Position numbers and translations under genes: made by a program. This document shows positions 5,916 to 9,098 of a stretch of 9,098 nucleotides of DNA, piece by piece. Each line of letters opens with the position of its first letter. Positions within the stretch are counted from its first letter, which is position 1. The notes under the pieces were generated by a model. It was given only the letters and a program-made list of their open reading frames with translations. It did not search any database and had not been told where the DNA came from. The stretch comes from Acetobacteraceae bacterium (GTDB lineage: Bacteria; Pseudomonadota; Alphaproteobacteria; Acetobacterales; Acetobacteraceae), in NCBI GenBank assembly GCA_020853405.1, contig JADYYZ010000242.1, positions 1 to 9,098 on the forward strand, given 5' to 3'.

Positions 5916-6753
5916 GCGGCTGCGCGTGGTGCGGCACGTGCTGGCCGAGAACCCGCTGAACCTGGTCGCCCTGCTGCTGCTGGCGCTGCTGCTGGGGGCG
6001 GTGGTGGCCGGGCCGGCGCTGGCGCCGTACGATCCGCTGGCGACCAACACGCCGCTTGCCCTGCGTCCACCGTCCGCGGCGCACTGGTTCGGCACCGACC
6101 AGCTGGGGCGTGACATCCTCTCGCGCGTGGTGGTGGCAACCCGGCTCGACCTCGCCATCGCCGCCAGTGCGGTGCTGCTCTCGCTCTCGGCCGGCGCGGT
6201 CGCGGGCGCGGCGATGGGCTATTTCGGCGGGCTGCTCGACCGGGCGGTCGGGCGCGTGGTCGACGTGCTGATGGCCTTCCCGCTGTTCGCGCTGGCAATG
6301 GGCGTGGTGGCAGCGCTCGGCAATTCCATCTCCTCCGTGGTCTATGCCACGGCGGTCATCAACCTGCCCTTCTATATCCGGCTGGCGCGGGCCGAGGTCA
6401 GCGTGCGCCGCAACCTCGGCTACATCGAGGCGGCGCAGGTCGGCGGCTCCTCGCACGCGCGCATCCTGCGGGTCTTCCTGCTGCCCAACATCATGGCGCC
6501 GCTGGTGGTGCAGGGATCGCTCAATCTCGGCTGGGCGGTTCTGAACGCGGCCGGTCTCTCCTTCATCGGCCTTGGCATCCGCGCGCCGACCCCGGAATGG
6601 GGGATCATGGTGGCCGAGGGCGCGCAGTTCATCGTCTCCGGCCACTGGTGGCTGATCGCCTTCCCGGGTCTTGCCCTCGTGCTGGCGGTGTTCTGCTTCA
6701 ATCTGCTTGGCGACGGCCTGCGCGACATCCTCGACCCGAGGAGCCGCACGTGA
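5908..6753 (+). CDS. ABC transporter permease, DppC/OppC type
   Basis: A 281-residue inner-membrane permease and partner of the DppB-type subunit. It starts with a short cytoplasmic tail and a Leu/Ala-rich membrane segment (about 18-37), then APYDP (39-43) and the DppC hallmark FGTDQLGRDILSRVV (61-75). Five further hydrophobic segments follow. The ATPase-docking EAA loop is YIEAAQVGGSSHARILRVF (172-190) with LLPNI after it, and the C-terminus has LGDGLRDILDPR. It is slightly shorter than E. coli DppC, mainly at the N-terminus. The ATG at 5908 overlaps the end of the previous gene by 8 nt and has no clear ribosome site, so translation is probably coupled. Its own stop overlaps the GTG start of the first ATPase gene. 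Confidence 0.95.
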   Translation: MGERLRVVRHVLAENPLNLVALLLLALLLGAVVAGPALAPYDPLATNTPLALRPPSAAHWFGTDQLGRDILSRVVVATRLDLAIAASAVLLSLSAGAVAGAAMGYFGGLLDRAVGRVVDVLMAFPLFALAMGVVAALGNSISSVVYATAVINLPFYIRLARAEVSVRRNLGYIEAAQVGGSSHARILRVFLLPNIMAPLVVQGSLNLGWAVLNAAGLSFIGLGIRAPTPEWGIMVAEGAQFIVSGHWWLIAFPGLALVLAVFCFNLLGDGLRDILDPRSRT

Positions 6754-7718
6754 GCGATCCGCTGCTTTCCGTGCAGGACCTCTCGGTGGAATTCCGCACC
6801 CGGAGCGGCACGGTGCACGCGCTCGATCGGGTCGGCTTCGAGATTCGCGCCGGCGAGATGCTCGGCATCGTCGGCGAAAGCGGTTCGGGCAAGTCGGTCA
6901 CCGCCTACAGCCTGCTCGGCCTGCTGGACCGCGCTGCACGCGTCACCTCCGGGCGCACCGACTTCGGCGGGCGCGACCTGCTGCGGCTGGGCCAGGGCGC
7001 GCTCAACGATCTCCGCGGGCGGGAAATCTCGATCGTGTTCCAGAACCCGCGCACCGCCCTCAATCCGATCCGCAGCGTCGGCCAACAGATCGGCGACGTG
7101 CTGGCGCGTCACGATCCCGCGCCGGCAGGGGCGATCCGCACGAAAGTTCTGGCCGCGCTCCGCCAGGTGCGTATCCCCGACCCGGAGCGCCGGCTCGGTG
7201 CCTACCCGCACGAACTCTCGGGCGGCATGTGCCAGCGCATCGGCATCGCCATGGCGCTCGCCTGCTCGCCGCTGCTGCTGCTGGCGGACGAGCCGACCAC
7301 CGGTCTCGACGTGACCACCCAGGCCGTGGTGCTGGACCTGTTCCGCGACGCCATCCGCGAACAGGGTGCGAGCGCGGTGCTGATCACGCACGACCTCGCG
7401 CTGGCATCGGAATACTGCGACCGCCTGGTGGTGATGCATGCCGGGCAGGTGGTGGAGGACGCACCGGTGACGGAGCTGTTTGCCCGCCCGCGCCATCCCT
7501 ATACCGCGAAACTGCTCTCCAGCGTTCCCTCCTCGGTCGCCAGCATCGATGAGCTGCGGCCGATCGAGGGGTCGCTGCCCGACCTGCGCCGCGCCGACCT
7601 GCCGTTCTGTCGCTTCGCCGAACGGTGCGGCCGGCGTACCGCCGCCTGCGATGCCGCGCCGCTCGCTGCAACGACGCTCGCGCCCGACCACCACGTGGCC
7701 TGCCACCACCCGCTGTGA
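6750..7718 (+). CDS. ABC transporter ATP-binding protein, DppD/OppD type
   Basis: A 322-residue cytoplasmic ATPase that powers import together with the next gene product. Walker A is GESGSGKS (42-49), the Q-loop FQNP (97-100), the ABC signature LSGGMCQR (156-163), Walker B LLLLADEP (175-182) and the switch histidine His214 in ITHDL. The C-terminal oligopeptide-transporter domain carries four cysteines, Cys287, Cys293, Cys300 and Cys318, in the spacing C-x5-C-x6-C-x17-C; in a bacterial DppD such cysteines bind a [4Fe-4S] cluster. The start is GTG at 6750, overlapping the permease stop (GTGA) and preceded at 6 nt by GAGGAG (6738-6743). Longer in-frame starts upstream lie inside the permease gene and give no family sequence. 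The family is certain; the transported solute is unknown. Confidence 0.95.
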   Translation: MSDPLLSVQDLSVEFRTRSGTVHALDRVGFEIRAGEMLGIVGESGSGKSVTAYSLLGLLDRAARVTSGRTDFGGRDLLRLGQGALNDLRGREISIVFQNPRTALNPIRSVGQQIGDVLARHDPAPAGAIRTKVLAALRQVRIPDPERRLGAYPHELSGGMCQRIGIAMALACSPLLLLADEPTTGLDVTTQAVVLDLFRDAIREQGASAVLITHDLALASEYCDRLVVMHAGQVVEDAPVTELFARPRHPYTAKLLSSVPSSVASIDELRPIEGSLPDLRRADLPFCRFAERCGRRTAACDAAPLAATTLAPDHHVACHHPL

Positions 7719-8728
7719 CGCCCGTGCTCGAACTGCGGGGCGCGAGCAAGCGCTTCCTGATCCCCCGCCCTCGCCAGGGACCCCTGGGCCTGTTCCGCCG
7801 CCCGCCGGCCGGCGTGCTGCAGGCGGTCGAGGCGGTGGACCTTCGCATCCTGCCGGGCGAGGCGCTTGGCCTGGTCGGCGAATCCGGCTGCGGCAAGTCC
7901 ACGCTGGCGCGCGTGATCAGCCGGCTGACCGAGCTGGACGCCGGCGAGGTGCTGCTGGATGGCACGCCGATCGGCGCGGTGGCACCGGCGCGCTTCGCGA
8001 CCTCGGCCGGGCGGCGCCTGGTGCAGATGGTGTTCCAGGACCCGACCGAGAGCCTGAACCCCCGCTTCAGCGTCTTCGAGGCGATCGCCGATCCGGTGCG
8101 CCAGCTGCGCGCTGCCAAGGGTACGGCCGGGGTGCGGCGCCAGGTCGAGCGCGCGGCCGCGCAGGTCGGCCTGCCGCCGGAACTGTTCCCGCGCTTCCCG
8201 CACCAGCTCTCGGGCGGCCAGAAGGCACGGGTCGGCATCGCCCGGGCGATGGCGGTGGAGCCACGCCTGCTGGTGCTGGACGAGCCGACCTCGGCGCTCG
8301 ACGTCTCGGTGCAGGCAGTGGTGCTGCAGCTGCTGATGCGCCTGCGCCGCGAGGCGGGCGTGGCACTCCTGTTCGTCAGCCACGACCTTAATGTGGTGCG
8401 GCTGCTGTGCGACCGGATCGCCGTGATGTATCTGGGCAAGGTGGTGGAGACGGGACCTTCCGCCCAGGTCTTCGGCGCGCCGCGGCATCCCTATACGCGC
8501 GCCCTGATCTCTGCCATCCCGCGCCTGCCCGGTGCGCCGCGGCCGGTGCGCGAGAAACTGGAGGGCGAGCCGCGGAGCCCGATCGACCCCGACCCCTCGG
8601 CCTGCCGGCTGGCCGGGCGCTGCCCCTTCCAGACGGAACGCTGCACGCGCGAGCCGCCGGCGCTGAGCGAGATCGCGCCCGACCAGTTCGTCCGCTGCCA
8701 TCACCCGCTGACGGCCGGCCCGCCATGA
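7715..8728 (+). CDS. ABC transporter ATP-binding protein, DppF/OppF type
   Basis: A 337-residue ATPase, the heterodimer partner of the previous gene product. After LELRGASKRF comes the DppF-type insertion rich in Arg and Pro with GLFRRPPAG (25-33). Walker A is GESGCGKS (55-62), the Q-loop FQDP (107-110), the ABC signature LSGGQKAR (165-172), Walker B LLVLDEP (185-191) and the switch histidine His223 in VSHDL. The C-terminal domain has Cys297, Cys303, Cys310 and Cys328, in the same C-x5-C-x6-C-x17-C spacing as its partner, suggesting an iron-sulfur cluster in each subunit. The GTG at 7715 overlaps the previous stop (GTGA). A GTG three codons later is possible. Neither has a convincing ribosome site, so coupled translation is likely. 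Its stop overlaps the ligase ATG. Confidence 0.95.
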   Translation: MTPVLELRGASKRFLIPRPRQGPLGLFRRPPAGVLQAVEAVDLRILPGEALGLVGESGCGKSTLARVISRLTELDAGEVLLDGTPIGAVAPARFATSAGRRLVQMVFQDPTESLNPRFSVFEAIADPVRQLRAAKGTAGVRRQVERAAAQVGLPPELFPRFPHQLSGGQKARVGIARAMAVEPRLLVLDEPTSALDVSVQAVVLQLLMRLRREAGVALLFVSHDLNVVRLLCDRIAVMYLGKVVETGPSAQVFGAPRHPYTRALISAIPRLPGAPRPVREKLEGEPRSPIDPDPSACRLAGRCPFQTERCTREPPALSEIAPDQFVRCHHPLTAGPP

Positions 8729-9098
8729 GCCGGCACGATCGGTTCCTGCCCGCGGGCGCAGCACACAAGCCGCACGATCCGCCGCCGACGCTGAATGCGG
8801 CACTTCGGCGTGCCGCGGCGCGGCGGCCCGACCATCCGGCGCTGATCTTCTACGGCGCCGAGATCGGCTACGCCGAGCTGCTGGCGCGGGTGGAGCGGCT
8901 GGCCGCCTTCCTCCAGCACCGCTGCGGCCTGCGCCGGGGCGATCGGGTGCTGCTGGACATGCAGAACTCGCCGCATTTCGTCATCGCCTATCATGGCGTG
9001 CTGCGCGCCGGCGGCGTCGTCGTGCCGCTGAGCCCGATGAGCGTGACCGAGGAGCTCGCCTTCTATGCCGAGGACAGCGGCGCGCGCATCGCCCTGGC
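8725..9098 (+). CDS. AMP-forming acyl-CoA ligase/synthetase, N-terminal part (runs off the window)
   Basis: An open frame of 124 complete codons continues past base 9098. The translation has the N-terminal organisation of the AMP-binding (acyl-CoA synthetase) family: TLNAALRRAAARRPDHPAL (about 22-40), an IGYAELLARVERLAAFL helix, LRRGDRVLLDMQNSPHFV, then a GVLRAGGVVVPLSP turn and a segment resembling E..FYAEDSGARI. These correspond to the standard N-subdomain with its 'G-D-V-..-N-..-A..G....G....P..P' pattern. The ATP-binding and adenylate motifs would lie beyond the window, so activity and substrate cannot be judged. Its ATG overlaps the stop of the last transporter gene (ATGA, 8725-8728) with no obvious ribosome site, so its translation is probably coupled to the transporter. 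Expected role: activating the imported acid to a CoA thioester. A CaiC-like or long-chain ligase are both possible. Confidence 0.88.
   Translation, partial: MSRHDRFLPAGAAHKPHDPPPTLNAALRRAAARRPDHPALIFYGAEIGYAELLARVERLAAFLQHRCGLRRGDRVLLDMQNSPHFVIAYHGVLRAGGVVVPLSPMSVTEELAFYAEDSGARIAL

Noticed and set aside
5960..6000. CTG-rich, repeat-like stretch
   Set aside because: It simply encodes the Leu/Ala-rich first membrane segment of the DppC-type permease with the preferred leucine codon.
4758..6158. 466-codon minus-strand frame opposite the permeases
   Set aside because: Composition is dominated by Arg, Gln, Asp and Gly, typical of the antisense of membrane-protein genes in GC-rich DNA; no motif or ribosome site.
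7499..8803. 434-codon minus-strand frame opposite the second ATPase
   Set aside because: Shadow of the ATPase coding frame with low-complexity composition and no recognisable domain.

Overview
The window is strongly GC-rich and densely coding, with no RNA gene, mobile element or CRISPR array visible. Gene content (acyl-CoA dehydrogenases, a crotonase, a peptide-type ABC transporter, an acyl-CoA ligase), GTG starts and 4-nt gene overlaps fit an alphaproteobacterium. Acetobacteraceae/Rhodospirillales-like soil bacteria (Roseomonas type) are my best guess from general look, not from any search.

Layout: two operons diverge from a 144-bp, locally AT-richer control region (3119-3262). Leftward (minus strand) run acyl-CoA dehydrogenase A (3118-1961), an enoyl-CoA hydratase resembling carnitine-pathway CaiD (1964-1191) and acyl-CoA dehydrogenase B (1171-29); the operon may continue beyond base 1. 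Rightward (plus strand) run a Tat-type exported substrate-binding protein (3263-4867), two permeases (4896-5915, 5908-6753), two ATPases (6750-7718, 7715-8728) and the start of an AMP-forming acyl-CoA ligase (8725 to beyond 9098). The transporter is a complete five-subunit Dpp/Opp-type set with family-typical lengths.

How the genes could work together (inference): the ABC importer brings in a small organic solute, the ligase, translationally coupled to the last transporter gene, activates it to a CoA thioester, and the divergent operon oxidises and hydrates that thioester. The transporter's family name says 'peptide', but the company it keeps argues for a carboxylic acid or a betaine/carnitine-like compound. 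The two dehydrogenases carry their predicted catalytic glutamate at alternative, mutually exclusive family positions (Glu365 at the MCAD position in A, Glu243 at the isovaleryl-CoA-dehydrogenase position in B), so they probably act on differently shaped acyl-CoAs. No thiolase, hydroxyacyl-CoA dehydrogenase or regulator gene lies in the window.

Nothing here is an unmistakably new system. The points most worth following are the uptake-activation coupling, the CaiD-like hydratase in this setting, the paired dehydrogenases, and the divergent promoter with repeated TGTTTCA boxes.
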